From positions 434,001 through 498,000 of the forward strand of contig NZ_VOGY01000001.1 in NCBI RefSeq assembly GCF_008033385.1: 64,000 nucleotides of DNA, given 5' to 3'. The DNA is from Algibacter pacificus (lineage in GTDB: Bacteria; Bacteroidota; Bacteroidia; Flavobacteriales; Flavobacteriaceae). The stretch's first letter is position 1. Every line of letters starts with the position of its first letter. A program made the position numbers and the translations under genes. Positions 1 through 9,000 of the stretch are shown here, piece after piece. The notes beneath the pieces were generated by a model. It ran no database searches and was not told the origin of the DNA. It saw nothing but the letters and a program-made list of their open reading frames with translations.

Positions 1-12
1 ATCGTCGGTAAG

Positions 13-441
13 CTATTCGTTTTTCGTCATATACGACCAAGAAAAACCACCGCAGCCACTCTCTAAGTTACTTGAATCCGAAGGCTCTTCGGCATTTTCA
101 ATCTCCTCTTGAGATTCAGCACTAAAAAAAGATTGGCAGTAATTAAAGTTTCCATCTGTTATATTTGTAAACACAAATTTGCTATATAAACTCGGGTTAT
201 AAGCATCATCCACATCGTTTTGGCAAATAATATAATCATCACCAATAGCTACAACGGTATAAGTACTATATGGCGACTCTATAGTGGCTTCAGAAAAGGT
301 ATAAACTTCGTCAAAGTTAGAAGTCCAAGTTCCAGATATTAGACTAATTAAATCATTTCCGTTATCGTCATCCGAGTCGCAAGAAATTACTAAAGATACC
401 GTAAGAAGCAATGCTAAATAAATTAATTTTTTTAGTTTCAT
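13..441 (-). CDS. Small lipoprotein of unknown function
   Basis: This 142-residue protein begins with a basic stretch and a hydrophobic segment ending in a lipobox-like LVISC, so Cys21 is the likely lipidated residue, followed directly by an acidic run (DSDDDN). That pattern is common for lipoproteins of Bacteroidota. The remainder contains SGTWTSNFDEVYTF near residues 36-49, which resembles the opening strand of small lipocalin-like lipoproteins, but I do not recognise a named family. The ATG start is supported by the signal sequence following at once. It stands alone, with no close partner on the same strand. Function is unknown; membrane attachment is inferred. Confidence 0.7.
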   Translation of the reverse strand: MKLKKLIYLALLLTVSLVISCDSDDDNGNDLISLISGTWTSNFDEVYTFSEATIESPYSTYTVVAIGDDYIICQNDVDDAYNPSLYSKFVFTNITDGNFNYCQSFFSAESQEEIENAEEPSDSSNLESGCGGFSWSYMTKNE

Positions 442-758
442 TTTTTTGTAATTGTTAATTGAATTTTAGTTGTTTGTTTTTAAGAAAACGCCAAGTTATT
501 ATTTTTATACAACATAGCCATAATGGTTTTAGTTTCATTTGTTGTAATTATTTTTCTTAAAGTCATTTGCTTTTTTAGCGGGATCAATTTTAGTTTGTGG
601 GGCTTCTTTTAATAAAATCGCAATAATTTAAAGGTGAATAAAAATTATAAAGAAAAGCAGTAACAAAAAAAGTCCTATAAAATACATTTATAGAACTTCT
701 TTATAATTTTAAGGCTAACTATAGCCCTCAAAATATACTTAATATGTGTCGTAATGGA
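442..758. other. Intergenic region, 317 bp
   Basis: AT-rich spacer between the lipoprotein gene and the cysteine synthase gene, both on the minus strand. The right half holds the terminator for the cysteine synthase gene. I see no reading frame with coding character and no recognisable RNA in the rest. Confidence 0.6.
663..700 (-). terminator. Terminator after cysteine synthase gene
   Basis: On the minus strand AGTTCTATAAA and TTTATAGGACT form an 11-bp stem with one G-U pair around a 5-nt loop, followed by a run of seven T. It lies about 60 bp past the cysK stop codon. Confidence 0.7.
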
Positions 759-1673
759 TTAGTCTTTAAAAAGTCCATCCATAGAAAGATAGCGTTCGCC
801 AGTATCATAATTCATGGTTAGTACTGTTTTTTGGCTATCAATGGTTTCTAATTGTTTTCTAACCGCCGCTAAAGATGCTCCAGTAGAAATACCAACCAAA
901 ATACCTTCTGTTTTTGCTATATTTTGTACTTCAGAAAAAGCTTCTTCTTTGGTAATTTTAATAGCCCCATCAATTGATTTAATGTCAAATGTTTCAGGAA
1001 TAAATCCTGGTCCAATACCTTGTAAAGCATGTGGTCCTGGTTCTCCTCCAGAAATTACAGGAGAATCGTTTGGCTCTACGGCAAATACTTTTAAACCGGA
1101 AAACTTTGCCTTTAAAACTTTAGACATACCCGAGATATGTCCACCAGTCCCAACTCCGGTAATTAAATAATCGATGCCTTCAGGGAAATCGTTAGCAATT
1201 TCTAAAGCTGTTGTTTTTGCGTGTATTTCGGGGTTGGCTGGATTTGTAAATTGAGAAGGCATCCAAGCATTTTTGTTGTTTTTAACCATCTCATTTGCTT
1301 TTGCAATGGTACCTCCTAAACCTTGCTCTTTAGGTGTTAAAACTAAATTTGCGCCATAAGCCGCCATTAATGCTCTGCGCTCAACCGACATAGATTCTGG
1401 CATAACCAATGTAAGTTTGTAGTTTTTTACAGCAGCAACCATAGCTAAACCAATACCCGTGTTTCCAGAGGTAGGCTCAATAATGTCGGTGTCTTTGGTT
1501 AAAAGACCTTTTTTCTCTGCATCCTCAATCATGGCCAATGCAATTCTATCTTTTAAACTGCCTCCTGGATTGTATTTTTCTAGTTTCATCCATACGCTTG
1601 CATTAGGAAATAATTTACTCAATTTTACAACTGGAGTATTGCCAATACCTTCTAAAATGTTATTAATTTTCAT
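759..1673 (-). CDS. cysK: Cysteine synthase (O-acetylserine sulfhydrylase)
   Basis: PLP enzyme that makes L-cysteine from O-acetylserine and sulfide in the cytoplasm. The PLP-binding lysine is Lys41 in GGSLKDR; the substrate loop TSGNTG is at 68-73, the phosphate-binding glycine loop GTGGH at 175-179, and [11 protein letters not shown] follows the usual active-site pattern. The C-terminal part with [14 protein letters not shown] and [12 protein letters not shown] is closer to CysK than to CysM. At 304 residues it has the usual length and looks complete. Serine acetyltransferase (cysE), its usual partner, is not adjacent. The ATG start is followed by the typical [13 protein letters not shown] opening. 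CysK versus CysM is judged from motifs only. Confidence 0.9.
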   Translation of the reverse strand: MKINNILEGIGNTPVVKLSKLFPNASVWMKLEKYNPGGSLKDRIALAMIEDAEKKGLLTKDTDIIEPTSGNTGIGLAMVAAVKNYKLTLVMPESMSVERRALMAAYGANLVLTPKEQGLGGTIAKANEMVKNNKNAWMPSQFTNPANPEIHAKTTALEIANDFPEGIDYLITGVGTGGHISGMSKVLKAKFSGLKVFAVEPNDSPVISGGEPGPHALQGIGPGFIPETFDIKSIDGAIKITKEEAFSEVQNIAKTEGILVGISTGASLAAVRKQLETIDSQKTVLTMNYDTGERYLSMDGLFKD

Positions 1674-1998
1674 ATGTGTGATTGTTTTTTTATTCTTTGT
1701 CGTTTTTTTATTTAAAACAGCAAAGAGAATAGGTTTTTATTAGAAATTTAAAGTTAATGATTTTTAGAGTTGTTTTTCTTATATAAATGTTAAAGCTAGA
1801 TGAGGTGGTGTTTTATGGCTTTTATATTATTTATTGTCTTTTTTTAATAGTTTGATCAAGTTGTAAAAATTGTACGTCCTAAGGTGTTTAAATTAGGGGG
1901 TGAAAAAAGCAACGCTTAAAAGACAAACTAAAACTAATTTTATTGTTTATAACCATTAGATTTAATAGTAGCGTATTTTAAACGAAGTTTAAAATAGT
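1674..1998. other. Intergenic region, 325 bp
   Basis: Leader of cysK and trailer of the histidine kinase gene, both on the minus strand. AT-rich, with no clear hairpin terminator for the kinase, no convincing TAnnTTTG box near cysK, and no ORF or riboswitch that I can recognise. Confidence 0.5.
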
Positions 1999-3822
1999 TT
2001 AGTTGCTTGGTTTTATTTTAGATAATTTAGGGAGTTCAACAATAAAACTTGCTCCTATTGCGCAATTCTTTTTTAACGAAATGTTCCCGCCATTTAATTC
2101 TACAAATTCTTTGCAAAGCACTAAACCTAAACCGGTACCTTTTTCATTATTGGTTCCGGTGGTCATCAACTTTTCTTCAATTTTAAAAAGTTTTTCTATA
2201 TTTTTTTTAGGGATTCCAATTCCGTTATCTTCCACAATAATTTCTATTCGTTTATTTTTAATAGATTGTTTTATTTTTACTGTACCTCCTTTGTTGGTAA
2301 ATTTAATGGCATTAGAAATTAAGTTTCTAAAAACGGTGTCTATAGTGTTTCTGTCTGCTTTTACAACGATATCTTTACTTATGTTGTTTACCAATTCAAT
2401 TTCTTTTCTATTAGCATTTTGTTGTTGTAGATTTATGTTTTCATTTATTAATTCCCAAATCGATATAGGTTGTGGGTTTAATTTAATACTATTGGTTTGC
2501 GATCTAGACCAGCTAAGTAGATTTTCTAATAATTTATAAAGCTGCGAACTTGAATTGTAAATTTCTTGTAACATGGCCGCCTTTTTTTCTTCAGAAAAAG
2601 CCTTGGAATCTTGAAGTAGTATATTAAGTAATCCTAATAATCCAGAAAAAGGACTTTTTAAATCGTGAGCGAGAATGGAAAAAAACTTATCTTTTGTATC
2701 TACAGAGTGTTTTAATTCTTTAGTTCGTTCTATTACAGTTAGTTCGAGTTCGCGTTTAGATTCTATTAAAATATTTTCTGTTTTCTGTCGTAAATTTATA
2801 ATGATGTTTATTAAAATAAAGCCCATCCCAAATAAGAATAGCATGATAGTTATTAATGTTTTCTGTATAAAATAGTAGCCTTTTAAGGCTTCATCTTTAT
2901 CAATTTGTGTGGTAACTTGAATGTTTAGTTCTTTATCCCAAATGCATATTTTAAAAATATCTTGACCACTAATGTCTATAGTTTTATTTAGAGTATGTCC
3001 ATTACAGATTATAGAGTTATCGGTGTCATTGGACGTATTTAAAATTTTTAGAGACTTATTTAAGTTTTTAGCGTTTAAATTTTCGCTTTCTTTTAAAAGC
3101 GCATTGAAGTGGCTGGAGGTTACTATGCGTCCTATACTATTAACGCCATAAGTTTCTCCCGTTTCACCAATTTTACCGAGTTCTAATATCCTAGAAAAAT
3201 CTTTTTTTGTATCTAAGCGTAAAGAAAAAGCTGCAATAATAGTTCCTTCATGTATTATTGGGGTTACTAAAAACATAGTGTGCCATGCCCCATTGCTGTA
3301 TTTACTGTTTAGAGCTACGTCAGATTTTATGGGAGGAATTAGTACTGTTTCTCCTTTAAGCAATACCTTATCTAGTAATAGTTTGCTTTCTTTTGCCATT
3401 AAATTTACGGTGCCTGTATTGGCATTTCGCATAGAAAATATACTGATATAGTTAGGGTCTATTAGAAAGACGCCTAAATCCTCTTTGGCACTTAAAATGG
3501 GTTGAAAAAAGGCTCTTAATTGCGGGGTAATACTGGAGGATGTTAAGGAGGTGGAGTCTTTTTTTAGTTTTAAAAGCTCTATCGTTTTATCTACTAAAAA
3601 CTTGTTTTTTGATAACTCTTTAATGTTGTTTTTTCGTGAATATAGCCACTGTTTAAGGGCTTCGTGGCAAGATTTATTAGCGGTAACTAATGATGTTTCA
3701 ATGGTTTTTGTGCTAAAACTTTTTAGTTGGTTTAAACTGAAAGAAATAAAAATGATAGTAATTATAAAGGATAGAATAAATAATATATATTCATGCTTTT
3801 TTAGGGATAATAACTTTTTCAT
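1999..3822 (-). CDS. Membrane sensor histidine kinase with extracytoplasmic sensor
   Basis: Two-component sensor kinase of 607 residues. A first transmembrane helix lies near residues 9-30, then about 290 extracytoplasmic residues that look like a double-Cache sensor, a second helix near 325-347, a short coiled linker, a HisKA domain with the phospho-accepting His near 386 (AHDLKSPFSG), and a HATPase with N box (NLISNAIKF), G1 (DNGIGIP) and G2 (GTGLGL). No response regulator or receiver domain is encoded next to it, so its partner is elsewhere. The longest frame begins at a TTG at 3831, but the ATG at 3822 (MKKLLSLKK) gives a normal N-terminus and is preferred. The ligand is unknown. Confidence 0.88.
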   Translation of the reverse strand: MKKLLSLKKHEYILFILSFIITIIFISFSLNQLKSFSTKTIETSLVTANKSCHEALKQWLYSRKNNIKELSKNKFLVDKTIELLKLKKDSTSLTSSSITPQLRAFFQPILSAKEDLGVFLIDPNYISIFSMRNANTGTVNLMAKESKLLLDKVLLKGETVLIPPIKSDVALNSKYSNGAWHTMFLVTPIIHEGTIIAAFSLRLDTKKDFSRILELGKIGETGETYGVNSIGRIVTSSHFNALLKESENLNAKNLNKSLKILNTSNDTDNSIICNGHTLNKTIDISGQDIFKICIWDKELNIQVTTQIDKDEALKGYYFIQKTLITIMLFLFGMGFILINIIINLRQKTENILIESKRELELTVIERTKELKHSVDTKDKFFSILAHDLKSPFSGLLGLLNILLQDSKAFSEEKKAAMLQEIYNSSSQLYKLLENLLSWSRSQTNSIKLNPQPISIWELINENINLQQQNANRKEIELVNNISKDIVVKADRNTIDTVFRNLISNAIKFTNKGGTVKIKQSIKNKRIEIIVEDNGIGIPKKNIEKLFKIEEKLMTTGTNNEKGTGLGLVLCKEFVELNGGNISLKKNCAIGASFIVELPKLSKIKPSN

Positions 3823-3831
3823 TGCGGGCAA

Positions 3832-4239
3832 GAATGTATGGTCAAATTTTGTTGTAAGTTACAATAATGGACAATAGTTTACGGCTGGTGTTTTTATTTT
3901 TATTGTATTATTAATTTGTTGTTAATATAATTGAGTATTTTGTTAATAATGAGTGTTTTAAATCTTAAAAACATGTTTATTTAAGTTATAGTTTATCAAT
4001 TAGTTTTTTTACCTATTATAATTTTATGATCCGCTATAGTTTAGAGTTTTTTGTTTTTATTTAAAGTTACTATGTTACTTATAGCCTATTTGAATATTTT
4101 TGGGTAAAAGCCTGATAATAATATTTTGCTTGGATAATTGGTCTATAATATGGTAATCACTTTGTGAAAGTATTTCTTCATATGGTAATGTTGAATGGTT
4201 TTTAATTTCAGGCTATTAGATTAAAAAAAATGCAAAGCA
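3832..4239. other. Intergenic region, 417 bp
   Basis: Very AT-rich region between the kinase and the downstream-lying antiporter gene, both transcribed leftwards. It must carry the kinase promoter and the antiporter 3' end. I found no stable GC hairpin, ORF or known RNA. Confidence 0.5.
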
Positions 4240-5709
4240 CTAATTACTATTAGATTTAAGTTTTTTGTAAACTTCCTCGAAAATAGAAAGCCGGTCGGCA
4301 AGAACAATTAAGGTATCTTGATCTTCAATTTGTGTTAAACCATTTGGGATAATATAGCTGTTTTCTCTTTTTATCATGGCTATTATAGCGTTTTTAGGAA
4401 ATCCTAATTCTACAATTTTTTTGTTTACAGCCATGCAGTCTGGAGTTATTAAGATTTCTTTCATTTCGGCTTTTGGATTTTCAGCCAATAGTAAATCGGT
4501 TGGACTAAGCTTTTTTTGTGTTTCAGGAACTCCTACTTTTAACCATTTTGCAACAATAGAAAGTGTGGTCCCTTGAATTAAAATTGACGTTACAGAAATA
4601 AAAAATACAATGTTAAAAATCATATGGGCTTTATCTATTCCTGCTAAAAGCGGATACGTAGCAAATACAATAGGGACGGCGCCACGCAAGCCAACCCAAG
4701 AAATGTAAAACCTTCTTTTTAACCTCATTTTAAAGAACATAAGGCTAATAAATACACCTACAGGTCTGGCAACAAGAATTAGGAATACCGAAATAAGTAA
4801 CCCAATACCCATATATGGAATAATTTGAGAAGGAAAAACAAGTAAACCTAAAGTTAGGAATAGTACAATTTGCATAAGCCAAGCCAAACCATCGAACATT
4901 TTTAAAATGGTTTTTTTATGGATTAGGTCTTGATTACCTAAATAAACGGCACAAATATAAATGGAAAGAAACCCGTTACCTCCTATAAAGTCTGTGGCCG
5001 AAAATGTAATAAACATCAGGGTAATAACTAAAACAGGGTAGAGCCCTTCAAAGTCTAGTTTTATTTTATTGATGATGTATTTACTGGATATGCCAAAGGA
5101 AATTCCGGCGATACCCCCTAAGAGCATTTGTTGTAAAAATATAGGAATTATGGATATAAAACTTTGGTCTTGATTGATTACTAAAGTTAAAAAAGCAATG
5201 GTGAGAACATAGGCCATAGGGTCGTTACTTCCGCTTTCTAACTCTAATGTGGGGCGTAGATTGGTTTTTAAAGCTAGATTTTTAGAACGCAAAATAGAAA
5301 ATACAGCCGCGGCATCTGTAGAGGATACAATAGAGCCTAATAATAAACTCTCATAAATAGTAAAATCTGTTACAAACCATACAAACGTACCAAGGGAAAC
5401 CGCTGTTAATAAAACACCTAAAGTAGATAGCATAATACCTTCTCGAAGAATGGGTTTAACCGCTGTCCAGTTGGTATCTAGTCCACCAGAAAACAAAATG
5501 AAATTTAATGAAACTATACCTATAAATTGCGCAAGTTTGGGATCGTCAAAAAGGATACCTCCAATACCATCGGAACCTGCAAGCATACCGATTCCTAAAA
5601 AGAGGAGTAAAGTGGGGACTCCAAATTTATAAGATGTTTTTCCGGCAAGAATACTTACCAAAAGTAATAAAGAGCCTACTAAGAGTATATTTTCAATAGT
5701 TAAGTTCAT
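4240..5709 (-). CDS. K+/H+ (or Na+/H+) antiporter, CPA1 type with RCK_C domain
   Basis: A 489-residue secondary transporter. Residues about 1-390 form a hydrophobic Na/H exchanger domain with some twelve to thirteen helices; the CPA motifs SSTDAAAVFSIL and LELESGSNDPMAYVLT are present, with the paired acidic residues expected for ion and proton exchange. Residues about 400-485 form a TrkA-C (RCK_C) domain (ITPDCMAVNKKIVELGFP) thought to gate the transporter by binding a ligand. This is the layout of NhaP2/CvrA-type potassium/proton antiporters, though it is shorter than the E. coli protein because no further C-terminal domain follows. It is monocistronic. Ion specificity cannot be read from the sequence. 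Confidence 0.85.
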   Translation of the reverse strand: MNLTIENILLVGSLLLLVSILAGKTSYKFGVPTLLLFLGIGMLAGSDGIGGILFDDPKLAQFIGIVSLNFILFSGGLDTNWTAVKPILREGIMLSTLGVLLTAVSLGTFVWFVTDFTIYESLLLGSIVSSTDAAAVFSILRSKNLALKTNLRPTLELESGSNDPMAYVLTIAFLTLVINQDQSFISIIPIFLQQMLLGGIAGISFGISSKYIINKIKLDFEGLYPVLVITLMFITFSATDFIGGNGFLSIYICAVYLGNQDLIHKKTILKMFDGLAWLMQIVLFLTLGLLVFPSQIIPYMGIGLLISVFLILVARPVGVFISLMFFKMRLKRRFYISWVGLRGAVPIVFATYPLLAGIDKAHMIFNIVFFISVTSILIQGTTLSIVAKWLKVGVPETQKKLSPTDLLLAENPKAEMKEILITPDCMAVNKKIVELGFPKNAIIAMIKRENSYIIPNGLTQIEDQDTLIVLADRLSIFEEVYKKLKSNSN

Positions 5710-6065
5710 TTTTTATTATTTGAGACTTCACTTACAAATATACAGACATGCAGGTTAAATAGATATATAAATATGACCTTATTTCTTTTTTTAATATTTA
5801 AAATTTTAATATTTAAAATAGTTTTCAGTTAAATAAAAATAGGAGGTGTAACTGCTTTTATGTGAAGTTAATAAAATTTATGTTTTTTAGATTTGAATGT
5901 TGTTTAATTGATAAAAATAACAACTAAAAAATTTAGGATAAGGAAAAAATAAAAAACTCAGGATAGTATATCATCCCGAGTTTAAAAAAAAACTAAACTT
6001 GCTATTAACTATGTGTTTTTTTGAGTTTTATTTTAAGAACATGTTAATTACTTCAGAAAAACAAT
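5710..6065. other. Intergenic region, 356 bp, with terminator
   Basis: AT-rich spacer between the antiporter gene and the 1608-residue secreted protein, both on the minus strand. The only element recognised is the terminator at 5948-5985. A direct repeat of TTTAATATTTAAAA at about 5792-5820 is low-complexity and gives no functional clue. Confidence 0.5.
5948..5985 (-). terminator. Terminator of the 1608-residue secreted-protein gene
   Basis: On the minus strand AAACTCGGG and CCTGAGTTT make a 9-bp stem with one G-U pair, followed by a T-rich run. It lies about 80 bp beyond the stop codon. Confidence 0.75.
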
Positions 6066-9000
6066 TTATCTTTTTAAAGCAAAGTGTCCTTTTAGTTGAA
6101 GCTGTTCACCTTTATAATTTACATTTGCTAAATACCAATAATCTGCTGCGGGCATTAAAGTCCCGTGGTATGTGCCATTCCATCCAGGTGATGTGTTGGA
6201 AAGTGTTTTTAGTAACTTGCCGTACCTATCGTAAATGTAGATGCTTGTACCAGGAAAATCTTTTACACCTGTAATATGCCAAGTATCAAAAAATCCATCG
6301 TTATTTGGTGTCATAAATTTAGGTGTATCCACAACAACTACTTCTTTCTCAACTTTGGCACAACCATTAAGATCTAAAATAGTTAAGGTGTGATAGCCAA
6401 TACCAACGTTTCTAAAAATATTATCGGTTTGTGGATCATTATGGTCTAGAGCATATGCGTAATTACCAATTCCACTAACGGTAACTGTAATATTGTTTGG
6501 GTCTGTAAAATCGATAGTTTCTGTTGTTTCTATGGTGGCCTGTTCTGAAATGATAGCGTTAAATGCTTCAAAGGTTTCGCAGCCATTTATGGAGGTTACG
6601 GTTACCGAATATTCACCTGCTTCGCTTATCTCTATTTCGGGGGTTGTTTCTCCTGTAGACCATAAATAGCTATCGGTAGCAATATTTGTATTTGCAGAAA
6701 CTAATAATGGTGAACTTTCTATACAAATAAGTTGATCTCCAATATCTAGTATTGGTTTTGGATGAATTATAATATTAAAATGGGTTGTGCTAAAGCAGCC
6801 TGTTTGATTATTTTCTAACCTTACAAATATGGTTTCATTATTTATTGCAAAATAGTTAGTTGGAATAGGTTTGATTATATTTTGGGCATTATCTAATGAT
6901 CTGTAATAAGAAATATTATAATCATTAGGATTTTGAGATCCTAATATGGTTGTGTTTTGTTGGCTTAAATCGAAATCTAAAATACCATCAAAATCATCAT
7001 CACAATGTTCTAAATTACCCGGTTTATTTGCAACAGGGAGGCTGTTTACCTTTATTTTAAAAGGGTGAATTGTGCTACATCCAGATGTAGTATTTGTAAG
7101 TTTGGCATAAACGATATCTAAATTACTTTTGTAGCTATAGATATGGTTTAGTGCGTTTTGGTTATTTAAAGCATCGGTTTCATTGGTGAAATAATTAATT
7201 TTAGTTTCTGGATTAGCGTCTATTATTAAATTATCAATGTCATTTAGGTTTACCGTACCTAGATCACAGGTTTCATAAATAGAAAGGCTTTTTGCTTTTG
7301 GAGGAATATTAACTGTAAGTTTTAATGGGACCTGTACATAACAATCGGAAATAGTATTGCTTATTTTTACAAATACTGTTTGTGGATTGCTTTTATTTAT
7401 ATAGTTATCGGCATGGGTAATCGGGTTTGTGTTTTGATCTAAATCTGCTATGGTTTCAAAATATTCTACCTTAATGTAGTCTTGGCGTACATCTAAAATT
7501 TCAACAGAAGATTCGGTTAAATCGAATACTACTCGACCGTCATAGTTACTGTCACAATGCGTTATTGTTGGGTTTTGCTCTCGAATTTCAGGAACTTGTA
7601 TAACGTTAATAGTGAAAGAGGTAATAGAGTTACAAATGGCACCATTATCAATAACCGCGTATATGGTTTGTGGGTTTACGGTGTTTGTAAATGTATTCGA
7701 TACTTTATTAGTTTGGTTTTCGGCATCGGCTATTGAAGTGTAAAATGAAATATCTAAAATACCTTCTATACCAGCCGATATTTCGTTAATTTTTGTAGTA
7801 AGATCGAAGGATGATTTTCCATCATTACTAATGTCATCACATGTAAACCAGTCGGTAGGTTTGTTAAATGGTGGGTTGGTACCAACTTCAATAATAAAAG
7901 AACTCGTAGCGAAACAGTTTGTATTGGTAATGTTTTCAATACGTGTAAATACTGTTTGTGGGTTGCTCAGGTTTTGGAAATTTGTGTTTTTGTTTATTGG
8001 ATTAACCCTGGCTATGGCATCGGCTTCATTTAAATAGTATAACACTGTTTTGTTGTATTGTCCATTTAAAATTTCGCTATCTTTTGTTTTTAGTATAAAA
8101 TTGGCAAAACCATCGCTGTTCATTTCACAAATTTTATAATTACTGATCTCTGTAAATATTGGCGTAGAATTAACAATAACCGGGAGTGGTAGGGTAGTAA
8201 AACATCCAGTGATAGTATTGTCTATTCTAGTATAGAATGTTTTGGATACGGTTTTTACTTGGGTTGGAGTGGTAATAGGGTTTGTGTTATTTCTAGCATC
8301 ATTTAAATTATTATAATACGAAATCACTCTGTTAGTTGTATCGGTAATAATTTCGGAAGCTTTACTAGTTAAATCTATGGTTGCCGAAAGGGTTTGAGTA
8401 TCGTTGCACACAGTAATTGGAGTTGGTTGGGTAACTTCTGGAGCAGGTATAACGTTAATGGTAAACGAATTGGTATCAAAACAGCCCGTAGCATTGTTTG
8501 TAATTCTTGTGTAAATTACTTGCGGGTTTTGTTTGTTTATATAACTGTTTCCTAGATTACCCGTATTACTAATCGCATCATGTTCTGTTAGAAAATATCT
8601 AACGGAATATTCGGGGTTGTTGTGGTTAACATCGGCATCAAAAGCTCGTAAATTAATGTTAATAAAACCATCTTGGTTGGTGTCGCAGTATTCAATTGTT
8701 CCAATGGAGTCGAACTCTTTTACAGGAACAAGTTCTAATTGTACAAACTCGGGTTGCGAGCATGAAGGACTAGTAATATTTATAAATAATGTTGTTTTTA
8801 GGCTGGTTGTGGTATACGGAATGCTCGAGTCTAGCGGATTAATATTTCGGTCTCTATCGCTTTGAGTTTCATAAAATACTATTGAAAGATCTCGTAATTC
8901 TCCGGATATTGTTTTGGCTATATTTTCTAAATTAAAATCTTCTTTTCCATCGTTAGCAATATCACAAAGTCTAATAATATCATGATTTGTTCCTGATGAT

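Noticed and set aside
814-1170. 118-codon open frame on the plus strand
   Set aside because: It is antisense to the cysteine synthase gene and has no coding features of its own; same for other frames within known genes.
3822-3831. TTG start of the histidine kinase at 3831
   Set aside because: The ATG three codons downstream gives a normal MKKLLSLKK N-terminus and needs no rare start codon.
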